Notes: generated by a model from the letters alone, not told the origin. DNA of 64,000 nucleotides from Cyclobacteriaceae bacterium (GCA_028278225.1 JANQEU010000079.1:186001-250000), one strand, 5' to 3'. Counted from the first letter of the stretch, positions 34,968 to 43,981 are shown. Numbers and translations are program-made.

Positions 34968-36696
34968 GGTGCAATGGTACCTTGATTACAATCTGTGTTC
35001 CTTTAGTCATTTCCGATATTATATGAAATTCCCCACTAAAGTTCCTCACCCGCTCTTTCATGTTCCGTATGCCATTCCCAAGTTTGGCAGACTTGATATC
35101 GAATCCCTTTCCATTGTCGGAAATACTCATATTTAACAAATTTTTCGTTGCCCGGATCTCTATGACAACCTTTGTCGCTTTGCTATACTTCATGATATTG
35201 TTGAGTGCTTCCTGCAATATCCTGTACAGCTGACCCCCAACAAACTCCGACACATCTTTGTCATCAAAATCCTTCTCCAAAACAATGATATCGGAGTTGG
35301 GAGAATTATCGATCAGAAATTCCACTGCCCCGGTAAAGGTGTTGCTTTCGAGGATAGATGTTGTCAGTACATGTGAAAGGCTCCTTATGTCCTTTATGCT
35401 GTCATCAAGGAGATTTTTGATTTTGGGCAACTGGGGATCATCCTGCTTTGAAATAACGGAGTCCATGAACATGCTACTGGCGCTGAGTTTTTGTCCGACA
35501 TTGTCATGCAACTCTTTTGAGATGCGCTCACGCTCTTCCTCCTGAACATTCAACAGCGCCAGACTGGTCTCCCTTAAATCCGTTGTATCCTGTATGGTGC
35601 CGTAAAATACGGGATTAAATTCAGAAGGATACGACTTGAACAGCGTCCGACAATATCTATACTCTCTGCTGTTCGCAGGACAATATCTATGTTCTAATTC
35701 GAATTCCCTATTCTCTGAAGTTGCTTTTTCAAAATTTTCTATAAATAGGAATCGATCCTGAGGATGTATGACGGATGTGAACTTTTTGAACGAAACGTGA
35801 TCGGATTTCAAATTAAGCAACCTCATTAAATTAGGTGAACCCGTCAGGATGTCGTTTTCCGGATCGTATTCAAAACTCCCTGTTTGTGTCTGGTTTTCAG
35901 CCTGCAGGAACTGGTGTCTTATTTTGTTTTTTTGCTCCTCAATAATTTTTGACTTGGTAATATTTCGCCCTACCATCACGATCCCTTCCAGATTGCCATC
36001 AATTATCAGCGGTGACTTCGCAATGGACAGCACAACCCGGTTCCCTTCCTGATCGAATGCATCAGATATGTATGTATAGGGAAGTTTATTTTTCATGACG
36101 TAATCGTCCGCTTTCTCATCCTCCTCGGTGGGCATGAATTCCGCCCCTTTTCTCCCGATCACATTTGATTCCACCAGATCAAAGTAGTTACAAAATGCAC
36201 TATTAGCCCTGGTGATGACATCATTGTGATCTTTAAGGATCACCATATCTACCAAGCTATTAAACAAGGTGTCAAGCAAAATGTTTTGACTATGAAGCCG
36301 ATCCTGGTATTCGGCTTTTTCCTTAATAAGATTTGATTCGTTGAAAGCCCTTTCAACCGCAACCGGGATTTTCTTAAGGTTATTTTTCAGTACGAAATCG
36401 ATCGCACCTTCTTTGATAAGGTTTACGGCCTTTTCCTCCCCTACTGTCGAAGAAAGAAAAATTAACGGGATGGTACTTTCCTTTTCCTTCAGGAGGTTTA
36501 AAACATCCAACCCGTTGAAACCCCTCAGGTTGTAATCACAAACAATGACATCCGTATCCTTACCGCTGATATAGTCAACAATCTCCGAATATTCGTCCGT
36601 CGTTTTCAGTGATATCTTGTTGTCCTGATCTCCAATTACCGCCCGCAATAATTCAATATCCGCCAGGTTATCCTCTATATACAGAACCTCGATCAT
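34960..36696 (-). CDS. Hybrid sensor kinase: REC-PAS-PAS-HisKA_3-HATPase (NarX/DegS-type)
   Basis: A 578-residue protein that starts with a receiver domain (1-120; Asp54 in VIVCDYNLRGF). PAS domains at about 135-250 and 262-375 follow, then a HisKA_3 dimerisation domain with His397 in RISKELHDNVGQKL and a small HATPase (about 480-578, ISDNGKGFDIKSAKLGNGIRNM). HisKA_3 kinases pair with LuxR-type regulators, and the regulator gene overlaps this one. The N-terminal REC could receive phosphate from another kinase, such as those encoded downstream. The divergent region (36697-37087) carries CGTAAG/CTTACG-type repeats. Confidence 0.92.
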   Translation of the reverse strand: MIEVLYIEDNLADIELLRAVIGDQDNKISLKTTDEYSEIVDYISGKDTDVIVCDYNLRGFNGLDVLNLLKEKESTIPLIFLSSTVGEEKAVNLIKEGAIDFVLKNNLKKIPVAVERAFNESNLIKEKAEYQDRLHSQNILLDTLFNSLVDMVILKDHNDVITRANSAFCNYFDLVESNVIGRKGAEFMPTEEDEKADDYVMKNKLPYTYISDAFDQEGNRVVLSIAKSPLIIDGNLEGIVMVGRNITKSKIIEEQKNKIRHQFLQAENQTQTGSFEYDPENDILTGSPNLMRLLNLKSDHVSFKKFTSVIHPQDRFLFIENFEKATSENREFELEHRYCPANSREYRYCRTLFKSYPSEFNPVFYGTIQDTTDLRETSLALLNVQEEERERISKELHDNVGQKLSASSMFMDSVISKQDDPQLPKIKNLLDDSIKDIRSLSHVLTTSILESNTFTGAVEFLIDNSPNSDIIVLEKDFDDKDVSEFVGGQLYRILQEALNNIMKYSKATKVVIEIRATKNLLNMSISDNGKGFDIKSAKLGNGIRNMKERVRNFSGEFHIISEMTKGTQIVIKVPLHHE

Positions 36697-36992
36697 TCAT
36701 TCACCTTTTACTAAACTCTCACATTGATCTTACGCAAATCTTGCCCGCATTCTTACCGTAAGCTATTTGGGCCAAAAGCGTAAGAATCAATAAACAGCTG
36801 ATGTTTTGCCTAAAACTGATACCTGTGATGCCCGATCAGGTAAATTAGAAATGGCTGGTCTCATTAGCTGGTACTTAAATTTAAATAATTTTATTGGTAT
36901 GGCTCATACCCTAATTAGGGTATTTTCCTACCCAAAAAAGGCTATTCCAATGGGGTTCTAACCAATATTCTGGGTAATTCGCGTACCAATCG

Positions 36993-37062
36993 TAAGCATT
37001 TTAGGTAATGATTCATTTCAGGATAAAACTGTTATATAAGAAGGTTTTGGGATACAATTTTG
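36993..37062 (+). promoter_or_regulatory. Shared regulon promoter, copy H (no TACGCT element)
   Basis: TAAG at 36993-36996 and TTTG at 37059-37062 are separated by exactly 62 nt. The 13-mer GGTAATTCGCGTA just upstream (36973-36985) also occurs upstream of copy E. The proximal element is not recognisable. The rest of the 390-bp divergent gap (36697-37087) is AT-rich and holds several CGTAAG/CTTACG words. Confidence 0.5.
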
Positions 37063-37087
37063 TCCGCAACAAATTACTAAAATCAAC

Positions 37088-37486
37088 ATGTCACACGGTT
37101 TATTACAGGAAAGTGCTTATCAGAATCATGAGCTAATATCCAAGTTTCTCAATGTTTGGGAGGTTGAAGAATTGAACCTCGTAATGATAAAAGGATGGTC
37201 GATCGGTGGGGAAGTTCTACATGAAAAATATGGTATCATGCTCGATCGAGTTGACAAACACTTTGAAGAAGGGTCCAGGCTTTCAGTTTACATCCGATAT
37301 GAGCTATTTGACGCAATTACCGTGTCATACCTGTTTAAGCTCTTTAAAAAACTTAATCACTATCATCGTAAAGAGAAAAAGATATTGGTCAACTGGATAG
37401 TTCAGGAAACGGATTCCGAAGTTTTCGACTCCGGCAATGACTTTAAACAGCTGTGTGAATTTCCATTTTTTGTAATTGTGGAATAA
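37088..37486 (+). CDS. SiaC-like (DUF1987) regulatory phosphoprotein homologue, copy 3
   Basis: A 132-residue protein with a SiaC/DUF1987-like core: LVMIKGWSIGGEVL, SVYIRYELFDAITVSYLFKLF, ILVNWIVQETDSEVFDSGNDF. The loop FDAITVSY keeps a Thr at or near the site phosphorylated in SiaC. It is divergent from the hybrid kinase gene and opens the right arm of the cluster. A 333-bp gap separates it from the outer membrane protein gene. That gap contains the copy A promoter in its last 90 bp and otherwise no recognisable gene. Confidence 0.68.
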   Translation: MSHGLLQESAYQNHELISKFLNVWEVEELNLVMIKGWSIGGEVLHEKYGIMLDRVDKHFEEGSRLSVYIRYELFDAITVSYLFKLFKKLNHYHRKEKKILVNWIVQETDSEVFDSGNDFKQLCEFPFFVIVE

Positions 37487-37731
37487 TTCCCGGGAAACAG
37501 TCTCGTATTTCCAAAACACATTTCGGAGCTACTGCATTCATCTTATTATAATGTAGTTATCTTTAATAATCATTCTTACTTCCACTTGAATATACTGGAA
37601 TCAGCTTTTTGATAAATTCAAACGAACCATTAGCTTAAAGGACTGCTAAGCAGGTGAAGGTTTATCATTTGTTATACCAACCATGCCATATTTATTTCAA
37701 AATTTTCTTTTAGGTGATCTACGTAATGATC

Positions 37732-37801
37732 TAAGGGAAATGATGAATTACGGTAATCCCAATAATACGCTTACCTCGCACACCTGCTCTTCTCAATTTT
37801 G
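37732..37801 (+). promoter_or_regulatory. Shared regulon promoter, copy A (all elements)
   Basis: TAAG 37732-37735, TACGCT 37766-37771 and TTTG 37798-37801 give spacings of 62 and 26 nt to TTTG. Upstream, TGATCTA occurs twice as a direct repeat (37715-37721 and 37727-37733), 12 nt apart. Confidence 0.65.
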
Positions 37802-37820
37802 AACTGTAATTCAAAATTAA

Positions 37821-38315
37821 ATGAAAGAAACAATGAAAAGTTTAACCTTTATACTAGTTGTCTTCCTTTTCTCATCACATATGGGAAATGCACAGCAGTT
37901 GTTTATGAGCTCCTATTTTGAGGCGACCAAGGTCAGCCCTAAACTGGGAACGGAAATGGGTGCCCGTCTTTCCTATGACATCGATTACGCCGGATACAAT
38001 AACCGCATGTGGATCGAAATGGGCGGATTCTACCAGAAGGAAGCAAATGTGCTTTTTGAGAACAATGAAACAGTGTCTCTCAGATTCTATGAAAAAGAGT
38101 TCTATGGATTATTCTTTGCCGCCCCGGTTACCAGTTTCAACAATGGTAGTCTTATGCTCAAGGTCAGAACAGGGGTTATAAATGGGGAGAATTTTGCCAT
38201 AACGCCGTCAGCTATTGCCAATTACAGGCTATCCAGACATTTGGAGATCAATATAGGTGTTGGCGTAAGATCCTTCAACCCGACCGTTCAATCGGGAATC
38301 AGATTCAATCTATAG
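37821..38315 (+). CDS. Small outer membrane beta-barrel-like protein, paralogue 2 of 3
   Basis: A 164-residue protein with a Sec signal (an alternative ATG at 37833 gives MKSLTFILVVFLFSSHMGNAQ). The mature part has strand-like alternation and the family motif VRTGVINGENFAITPS. It ends in a strand with Phe near the C-terminus (SGIRFNL), typical of outer membrane barrels. It is paralogous to 22769-23251 and 42959-43390. It is followed 17 bp later by a SiaC-like gene, the same pairing as at 22298-23251, so the pair was probably duplicated as a unit. No named family is recognised. Confidence 0.75.
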   Translation: MKETMKSLTFILVVFLFSSHMGNAQQLFMSSYFEATKVSPKLGTEMGARLSYDIDYAGYNNRMWIEMGGFYQKEANVLFENNETVSLRFYEKEFYGLFFAAPVTSFNNGSLMLKVRTGVINGENFAITPSAIANYRLSRHLEINIGVGVRSFNPTVQSGIRFNL

Positions 38316-38332
38316 AATAATTACCGATAAGA

Positions 38333-38761
38333 ATGACAATGATGAATACGGCAGTTAGAATTCCGGCTCAGCGCGAACCGTTACAACGGACCGCCCGAAA
38401 GCGGAAAATAGTAGAGATCAACAGGTTTTGCAATCTTGGCTATTCTCCGGGATTAAATCTGACAGTAATAAAAGGCTATATAAATTATGACAAAGCCTAT
38501 AGAGAACTCAGTGAGTTACTGGAAGGTCTGAAAATACATTTTAGTTATTCCAATAAACTAAATGTATACGTGCAGATTGAATCTTTCGATCTGAAGGGTG
38601 TCTCTTATTTGCTGAAGTTATGCCAAATACTTGGCCAGGCTACCAGGGAACGTAATGATATAAATGTATTCTGGATATCCGAGAATGGCAATAAAGAGAT
38701 ACGGAAGTTAGGTTCTGATCTCTCCAGGCTATGCGGATTTGATTTCAACACCAGCTTTTAA
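38333..38761 (+). CDS. SiaC-like (DUF1987) regulatory protein homologue, copy 4, phospho-site altered
   Basis: A 142-residue protein with a 30-residue basic N-terminal extension. The SiaC-like core reads LTVIKGYINYDKAY, NVYVQIESFDLKGVSYLLKLC, INVFWISENGNKEIRKLG. The loop that holds the phosphorylated Thr in SiaC reads DLKGVSY, with Gly where the other copies have Thr. It may be locked in one state or use the following Ser. It is part of a tight unit with the outer membrane protein upstream and the REC/HEAT/GT2/YaiO genes downstream. It is therefore the copy most directly tied to the exopolysaccharide module. Confidence 0.65.
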   Translation: MTMMNTAVRIPAQREPLQRTARKRKIVEINRFCNLGYSPGLNLTVIKGYINYDKAYRELSELLEGLKIHFSYSNKLNVYVQIESFDLKGVSYLLKLCQILGQATRERNDINVFWISENGNKEIRKLGSDLSRLCGFDFNTSF

Positions 38762-38824
38762 GATAACGCTACAATAGATATGGAAGCTGCAGTCCTCGGT
38801 CAACAAACAAAACATTCCTCAGAA

Positions 38825-39202
38825 ATGGAAAATATAACGAAAAGGGTTCTGATCTGTGATAGTGATTTCATGGTAGCCAACCTTATTGACCAGGTTTTTA
38901 CAAAGGAGTTTAAAGCATTTTGTACGATTGTAGAAGATGGGAATGAGGCTGTGAAAGAGATAGAAGGTAATTCCTATGATCTGATTATTACAGACTTGTA
39001 TCTTCCATATAAATCCGGATACGACATCATTCAATTCTTAAAAGAGAGCAGAAAATCCTCAACACCAATAATAATTCTGACTTCCACATTGACAGATGAC
39101 GTAATCACCAATGCGTGTCTGCTGGGGGCCGATGATTTTGTCCGGAAGCCTTTTAATACACTGGAGTTGTTCATGCGCTCCAGAAAACTAATTATGCGGT
39201 AG
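38825..39202 (+). CDS. Single-domain response regulator of the glycosyltransferase operon
   Basis: A REC-only protein of 125 residues from ATG 38825 (MENITKRVLICDSDF). The ATG at 38780 would add 15 unconserved residues. The phospho-acceptor is Asp57 in LIITDLYLPYKSG, with TS in LTSTL and Lys in FVRKPFN. In the first acidic site ICDSD replaces the usual VDD. It ends 2 bp before the HEAT-repeat gene, so it is co-translated with the export module. A regulator that controls exopolysaccharide synthesis by protein contact, rather than DNA binding, is likely (inference). Confidence 0.88.
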   Translation: MENITKRVLICDSDFMVANLIDQVFTKEFKAFCTIVEDGNEAVKEIEGNSYDLIITDLYLPYKSGYDIIQFLKESRKSSTPIIILTSTLTDDVITNACLLGADDFVRKPFNTLELFMRSRKLIMR

Positions 39203-39204
39203 TT

Positions 39205-40227
39205 ATGATCGAAATCGCTATTATCTGGTCTTTGATAAAGCTGCTGACACTGCTTTCCCTGGGGTTGATCGCCACTATCTATGTATTGAGGCTTAGAAAA
39301 ATATATCTACAGAAAAAGCATCTCAGAATTGAAAGGTTAATACAAAAGCCACTCGCCACTTTGATTGTGAAGCTTGCTGATCACACCACGGAAGAAGTAT
39401 CAAGGGATGAAAACTTCCTGAAAATCAAGAAATTATGCAAGACGAACAGGTCGACCGAGATCCTGATCCGGCAATTGATGAAAAGCCAGAATGTCCTTGA
39501 GTACTCCAGTCTGGGTGATATCAATAAAGTATTTCTGGCATTCGGGCTTCAGGAATATGGGATGAAGAACATCCGTCATAAGAGCACCACAAAAAAGATC
39601 AAAGCCCTGAAATTCATGGCAAGTATGAAATGTCACCGGTCAGTGCCCTATGTCACCGATCTATTAAATGACAACAGATCACTTCTGAGGTCTGAGGCGC
39701 TCATATCTTTCGTCAGCCTGGCAAAAGATCCGTTGTACTTCCTGGAAGACAGGGATGTGAAACTATCACTTTGGGATCAAATCAGGATACATCGCCACCT
39801 GATTAAGCTGGACCCTGCCAAAATTCCGGATTTTGGAGAATGGCTGAATCACCCTCAAATCTCCGTCGTACAGTTCTGTCTAAAAATGATACTGGAATTC
39901 AAACAGTTCAGGGCCGATAAGCAACTAAAAGCGTTATTGGCAAATACAAAAAATGCAGGTATTCAAATGATGGTTTTGAATATCATAATCAAGCTGCAAT
40001 TGGTTGATCTGGAAAATGAGGTTCTTCTCATCGTCCGCAACACAAAAAATTCAAGGCTCTTAAGAATGGCTATTGCCGTACTAGGGGAAATAGGTTCAAA
40101 AGCCCGGACAAGGCTTATGCTAGGTGAATTTGTATTTCATCCGAACTCCAAAATTTCACAAGCTGCCAGAAGGAGTCTTACAACGATCAAGTTAAATGAA
40201 TCCAGGCTTAAGAGATTGATAGCATAG
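39205..40227 (+). CDS. HEAT-repeat protein with N-terminal membrane anchor
   Basis: A 340-residue protein. One N-terminal transmembrane helix (about residues 5-28, LIKLLTLLSLGLIATIYVL) precedes a long alpha-helical domain with HEAT-like repeats (clearest at 130-160, LKFMASMKCHRSVPYVTDLLND, and 275-330, MAIAVLGEIGSKARTRLML). In Bacteroidota such proteins are found next to a processive GT2 and a YaiO-type outer membrane protein, and the same order is seen here. A scaffold role between the synthase and periplasmic or cytoplasmic partners is inferred. It is spaced 2 bp from both neighbours. Confidence 0.75.
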   Translation: MIEIAIIWSLIKLLTLLSLGLIATIYVLRLRKIYLQKKHLRIERLIQKPLATLIVKLADHTTEEVSRDENFLKIKKLCKTNRSTEILIRQLMKSQNVLEYSSLGDINKVFLAFGLQEYGMKNIRHKSTTKKIKALKFMASMKCHRSVPYVTDLLNDNRSLLRSEALISFVSLAKDPLYFLEDRDVKLSLWDQIRIHRHLIKLDPAKIPDFGEWLNHPQISVVQFCLKMILEFKQFRADKQLKALLANTKNAGIQMMVLNIIIKLQLVDLENEVLLIVRNTKNSRLLRMAIAVLGEIGSKARTRLMLGEFVFHPNSKISQAARRSLTTIKLNESRLKRLIA

Positions 40228-40229
40228 AT

Positions 40230-41642
40230 ATGAATCTTCACCAATTCCATTTTTACTACGATAACTTGATAATGATCTACTCGGCCTTCATTATGCTGAG
40301 TTACGTGGTGCTGTGTTTCATATCCCGTTTCTCCATACGGAAGTATGATGTAAATAACGGATTTGTCAACTTTGAAGACATACTTCACTCCCCCCTTGCA
40401 CCAAGAATCACCCTGATTGCACCAGCTTATAATGAGGGTGTTACCATTATTGAAAATGTGAAATCACTGCTATCCATCAGATACCGTAAACTCGATATCA
40501 TCATTGTCAATGACGGAAGTACTGATGACACGATGGAAAAACTCAAAATAGCTTATCGACTGGAAAAGTATCGCAACAATCCTGCCGGGATGCTGAAAAC
40601 AAAGCAGATAAAGGGAGTGTACCGATCCAGTTATATCACAACTCACAATCTTATCATTATTGACAAAGCAAACGGTGGTAAGTCCGATGCACTGAATGCC
40701 GGATTGAACTATGCCAAATCAAATTTGGTCGCCTGCATCGACGTGGATTGCATCCTGGAGCCCGATTCTTTACAAAAGATGGTAAAGCCATTTTTGGAGT
40801 CGGAGGGTGAGGTTATTGCCACCGGCGGAATTGTCCGGATTTCCAACTCTTCGCAGGTCATGGACGGACACATGGTAGAAGCTAAATTACCAAAACGATG
40901 GTTAGAAAGATTTCAGTTCCTGGAATACCTGCGGGCATTCCTGATCGGCCGGATGGCCTGGAGTAAACTGAATGGTCTGCTCATAGTCTCAGGTGCGTTT
41001 GGCCTGTTCCGTAAAGACATCGCAATGAAATGTGGAGGCTATGATACCGGTTCAATTGGGGAAGACATGGAGCTGATCGTTAGAATGCGCAAATACATGC
41101 ATAAGCTCAATAGAAAATATAAAGTGGTCTACATTCCGGATCCGCTTTGCTGGACTGAAGTACCTTCCAATATATCCGTATTAGGAAGGCAAAGAAACCG
41201 CTGGACCAGAGGTCTGATAGACACCCTGGTCAAACATAAGGACATTTGCCTTAACCCAAAGTTCAAATTAATGGGCATGCTGAGTTATCCTTTCTGGTTA
41301 TTCTTCGAATGGATGGCTCCGCTACTTGAGATAATAGGATTGACATTGTGCATATATCAGTTGCTTATGGGTAATCTCTACGTTGAGAATTTCCTTGTAT
41401 TGCTACTTTTTGTATATGTCTTTGCATTCGCTTTGTCCTGTTTTTCACTCTTGCAGGATGAGCTTACCACGTTTAAGTATGTCCGCAGGAAGGATCTCCT
41501 GTACCTGATACTGACCGCACTTATCGAACCTATAGTTTTTCATCCAATGACGGTGTATTGGTCGTTGCGGGGAAATATTGACTATCTCAAAGGCAAAAAG
41601 AGATGGGGAGAAATGAAACGATCCGGATTCAAGGCGGTATAA
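40230..41642 (+). CDS. Processive family 2 glycosyltransferase (PgaC/IcaA-like), membrane-bound
   Basis: A 470-residue inverting glycosyltransferase that polymerises a sugar nucleotide into exported polysaccharide. There is one N-terminal membrane helix (about 12-33). The GT-A catalytic domain has IIVNDGSTDDT, CIDVDCILEPD, SIGEDMEL and the processivity motif RQRNRWTRG (a Q-x-x-R-W type). Three or four C-terminal helices follow (about 345-445). The best family resemblance is to poly-beta-1,6-N-acetylglucosamine synthases, but a cellulose- or hyaluronan-like product cannot be excluded. No PgaB-type deacetylase is in the operon. The nearest CE4-type gene is at 55032. Regulation through the REC and SiaC-like proteins is inferred from gene order. 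Confidence 0.9.
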   Translation: MNLHQFHFYYDNLIMIYSAFIMLSYVVLCFISRFSIRKYDVNNGFVNFEDILHSPLAPRITLIAPAYNEGVTIIENVKSLLSIRYRKLDIIIVNDGSTDDTMEKLKIAYRLEKYRNNPAGMLKTKQIKGVYRSSYITTHNLIIIDKANGGKSDALNAGLNYAKSNLVACIDVDCILEPDSLQKMVKPFLESEGEVIATGGIVRISNSSQVMDGHMVEAKLPKRWLERFQFLEYLRAFLIGRMAWSKLNGLLIVSGAFGLFRKDIAMKCGGYDTGSIGEDMELIVRMRKYMHKLNRKYKVVYIPDPLCWTEVPSNISVLGRQRNRWTRGLIDTLVKHKDICLNPKFKLMGMLSYPFWLFFEWMAPLLEIIGLTLCIYQLLMGNLYVENFLVLLLFVYVFAFALSCFSLLQDELTTFKYVRRKDLLYLILTALIEPIVFHPMTVYWSLRGNIDYLKGKKRWGEMKRSGFKAV

Positions 41643-41652
41643 ACAAAACAAC

Positions 41653-42837
41653 ATGGTCTACAGAATAATAGTTATCATATTTATCACAGTCAACCATTAC
41701 CTTTTGATCGCAGATCCCGGTAAAGAACTGTTGAAAGCAAAACAGGCTGTAGAAGATAATAATTTAGGTCAGGCCCTGACTATTTTAAAAAATGCATTGA
41801 AAACATATCCCGAAGATCACGATCTGTTAACCTACCAGGCTCGCATCTATTCCTGGCAAAATAAAAGGGATTCAGCGCACAGTATTCTGTCGGCGGTCGA
41901 CACTTTATATCCAAATGACAAAGAGTATTTTGAGATAAAGTGCAAGCTATTTGAATGGAATCAGCAGTGGGATTCGCTATACCACTATGCTAAAAAATAT
42001 GCTGACATTTTCCCCGAGGAAAGGGAAACATACTTTTTGAGAATCAAAGCGATGACAGGTCTCGGTTTGTATAAAGAAGCAATTGCCCTTGGCCGTAATT
42101 TGGAGGATCCTGCAGAAAATGAAAGGTTCTTGCTGGATGAGGCCAAATCACATTACTATCAATTCATTCAACTGGGAGTGACGCATTTCGCCTTCAGTGG
42201 CGAAGAGGATCCCTGGGATTACTATACCCTGAAGTACGGACAACAGCGAAATTTTCCCTGGAACATATCCACAACAGTAGCAAAAAGGTTTGGTCTGAAC
42301 GGATGGAAGGTCGGATTTGAAGGGTATCCCAGAATTACCAAAAATCTGTACGCTGAGGTCATCGCCAACTATTCCTCAAGTCCGATTTTCCCGGCTCATG
42401 CATTGGGCGGAACTGCATATTACACATATTCCAGGTTAGAAATATCCGGAGGAATGCGCCAATCCGCCTGGCAGGCCAGGCAGTTCTTTTTAGGAAATAG
42501 TTCCGTCGGAGTGTACCTGGGAAGTTTTTACTGTACTTTAGGAGCACTGGTAAATCTGAATGATATCCATTCCAGCAATTCATATCGAATCAAGACACGT
42601 TACTATTTTTCCACGGATCATCTTCTGGAATTTAATGCCTACCGCGGAAATGTTCCCGTAACGATGAATGGAGAAACCATAGTGAGTACCAGTCATAATC
42701 AATTTTACACCCTTTCCTACAAGCGGAGGTTCAAATCAATCACAAGTCAGATCCAGCTGGGCCTTCAGCAGGAAGAATTCAGTGAGACCACCAGAAATGC
42801 CACAATGGGTTCCTTCACCCTTCAATACAGGTATTGA
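41653..42837 (+). CDS. TPR plus YaiO-type outer membrane beta-barrel protein
   Basis: A 394-residue protein with a Sec signal (to about residue 21). It has TPR repeats at about 25-165 (QALTILKNALKTYPEDHDLLTYQ) and a C-terminal barrel of the YaiO family (about 175-394, ending FTLQYRY with a terminal aromatic residue). PgaA-like exporters have the same order of periplasmic TPRs and outer membrane barrel, so it is the likely polysaccharide export channel for the GT2 upstream. It starts 10 bp after the synthase gene. It is smaller than PgaA (about 800 residues), so the pore is of a different type. Confidence 0.82.
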   Translation: MVYRIIVIIFITVNHYLLIADPGKELLKAKQAVEDNNLGQALTILKNALKTYPEDHDLLTYQARIYSWQNKRDSAHSILSAVDTLYPNDKEYFEIKCKLFEWNQQWDSLYHYAKKYADIFPEERETYFLRIKAMTGLGLYKEAIALGRNLEDPAENERFLLDEAKSHYYQFIQLGVTHFAFSGEEDPWDYYTLKYGQQRNFPWNISTTVAKRFGLNGWKVGFEGYPRITKNLYAEVIANYSSSPIFPAHALGGTAYYTYSRLEISGGMRQSAWQARQFFLGNSSVGVYLGSFYCTLGALVNLNDIHSSNSYRIKTRYYFSTDHLLEFNAYRGNVPVTMNGETIVSTSHNQFYTLSYKRRFKSITSQIQLGLQQEEFSETTRNATMGSFTLQYRY

Positions 42838-42860
42838 TCTAAGTAATACACCTACCTCAC

Positions 42861-42930
42861 TAAGAGAATCAATTAAATAGCTATTTAGCCAAAATACGCT
42901 TACACACGTACCTCGAAATCTGAAACTTTG
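42861..42930 (+). promoter_or_regulatory. Shared regulon promoter, copy B (all elements)
   Basis: TAAG 42861-42864, TACGCT 42895-42900, TTTG 42927-42930: spacings of 62 and 26 nt, as in copies A and C. The ATG follows 28 nt after TTTG. AAACTTTGAATATC also resembles the proximal element of copy C. Confidence 0.65.
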
Positions 42931-42958
42931 AATATCAAATTAAGAAGTTTCCAGAGGT

Positions 42959-43390
42959 ATGAAAACAATATTACTCACGGCTTTATTACTTCTCACCTTA
43001 GTCAGGGTCAATGCCCAGCATTTTGAGGCACAATCTTACGTGCAGGAAACAGCACTTGGACTGCAAAAGGGCTATGGGGTGAGATACATCAGTCCATGGC
43101 GTATGAAGTTTGGTATATTCCTTCAATCAAATAATAACCTGTCACTGGAGGAGGGAGTATCAAATTATCCCTTCACTGGAATTGAGGTATCCTATCCGAT
43201 ATCGTCCTGCGGAAAAATTTCAATGTACGGAAATGTCAAAGGTGGATTAGTAAATCATCAGTTTTTTGCAATTACACCCGAGATAGAAACCGTCTGGAAC
43301 TTCTCCCGCTTTGTGAGCCTTGGGATCGGCACCGGCGTCCGGGTAAGGGAAGCCGCTATTTCGGGTAAAATAATCATTAAACCATTTTAA
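42959..43390 (+). CDS. Small outer membrane beta-barrel-like protein, paralogue 3 of 3
   Basis: A 143-residue protein with a Sec signal (MKTILLTALLLLTLVRVNAQ). The mature part has alternating strands and the diverged family motif GGLVNHQFFAITPE. It ends in VREAAISGKIIIKPF with a C-terminal Phe, as expected for an outer membrane barrel. It is the most diverged of the three paralogues but keeps the promoter of the other two. A lipoprotein-like gene follows 12 bp later, in place of the SiaC-like gene seen next to the other copies. Confidence 0.7.
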   Translation: MKTILLTALLLLTLVRVNAQHFEAQSYVQETALGLQKGYGVRYISPWRMKFGIFLQSNNNLSLEEGVSNYPFTGIEVSYPISSCGKISMYGNVKGGLVNHQFFAITPEIETVWNFSRFVSLGIGTGVRVREAAISGKIIIKPF

Positions 43391-43402
43391 CATATCAGTG
43401 AG

Positions 43403-43981
43403 ATGATATCAAAATCATATCATATGATCCGAATGATTGCCTGGGTACCTTTCATTACGCTGTTGGCATGTGAGCCACAATGGGAAGAACCTTATGAGGT
43501 CTTCGTCATTTCAAAAAACACACATGGATCATTTGACGGCGTTCAATTCCTGCAATCGAAGACCTTAAGGTTTACAGCCGTTTTTGATGAGTCTGCAGTT
43601 TACACTTCAGATACCGAAGAAAACCAACATGATGTAAACAAGCTGTTGGGATTCGCGGATTGCAATTCGCATCATCACAAACATAGTGCAAGGTTTGGGT
43701 GGAGGTGGCTGGAGGATCAGCTTGAAATTTTAGCTTACTCCTATGTTAATGGTGAACGCATAATCAAGCCAGTCGGATTTGTCGGTATTAATGAGTCGAA
43801 TGATTACCGTATCACCCTTACAAAAGACGAATACGAATTTCAATTGGGATCATTCCCGGTTGTAACTGTCGATCGGGAATCCGATTGTGAGAAAGGAGCT
43901 TATTACATGCTGTTCCCTTATTTCGGGGGCAATGAAACTGCTCCTCATGATATAACTATCAAAATATTAATCAAATACTGA
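43403..43981 (+). CDS. Predicted lipoprotein, unknown function
   Basis: A 192-residue protein. From the internal ATG at 43424 the signal reads MIRMIAWVPFITLLACEP with a lipobox Cys, so this may be the real start. The mature part is rich in charged and aromatic residues, with a His-rich stretch CNSHHHKHSARFGWRW near residues 88-103 that could bind metal. It ends in short beta-like segments. I do not recognise a family. It is co-transcribed with the third outer membrane paralogue and overlaps a 32-residue frame at its stop. Confidence 0.6.
   Translation: MISKSYHMIRMIAWVPFITLLACEPQWEEPYEVFVISKNTHGSFDGVQFLQSKTLRFTAVFDESAVYTSDTEENQHDVNKLLGFADCNSHHHKHSARFGWRWLEDQLEILAYSYVNGERIIKPVGFVGINESNDYRITLTKDEYEFQLGSFPVVTVDRESDCEKGAYYMLFPYFGGNETAPHDITIKILIKY

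Noticed and set aside
40230-41642. Cellulose synthase (BcsA) call for the GT2
   Set aside because: No PilZ domain, no BcsB or BcsZ neighbour, and a length near that of PgaC/IcaA-like enzymes.
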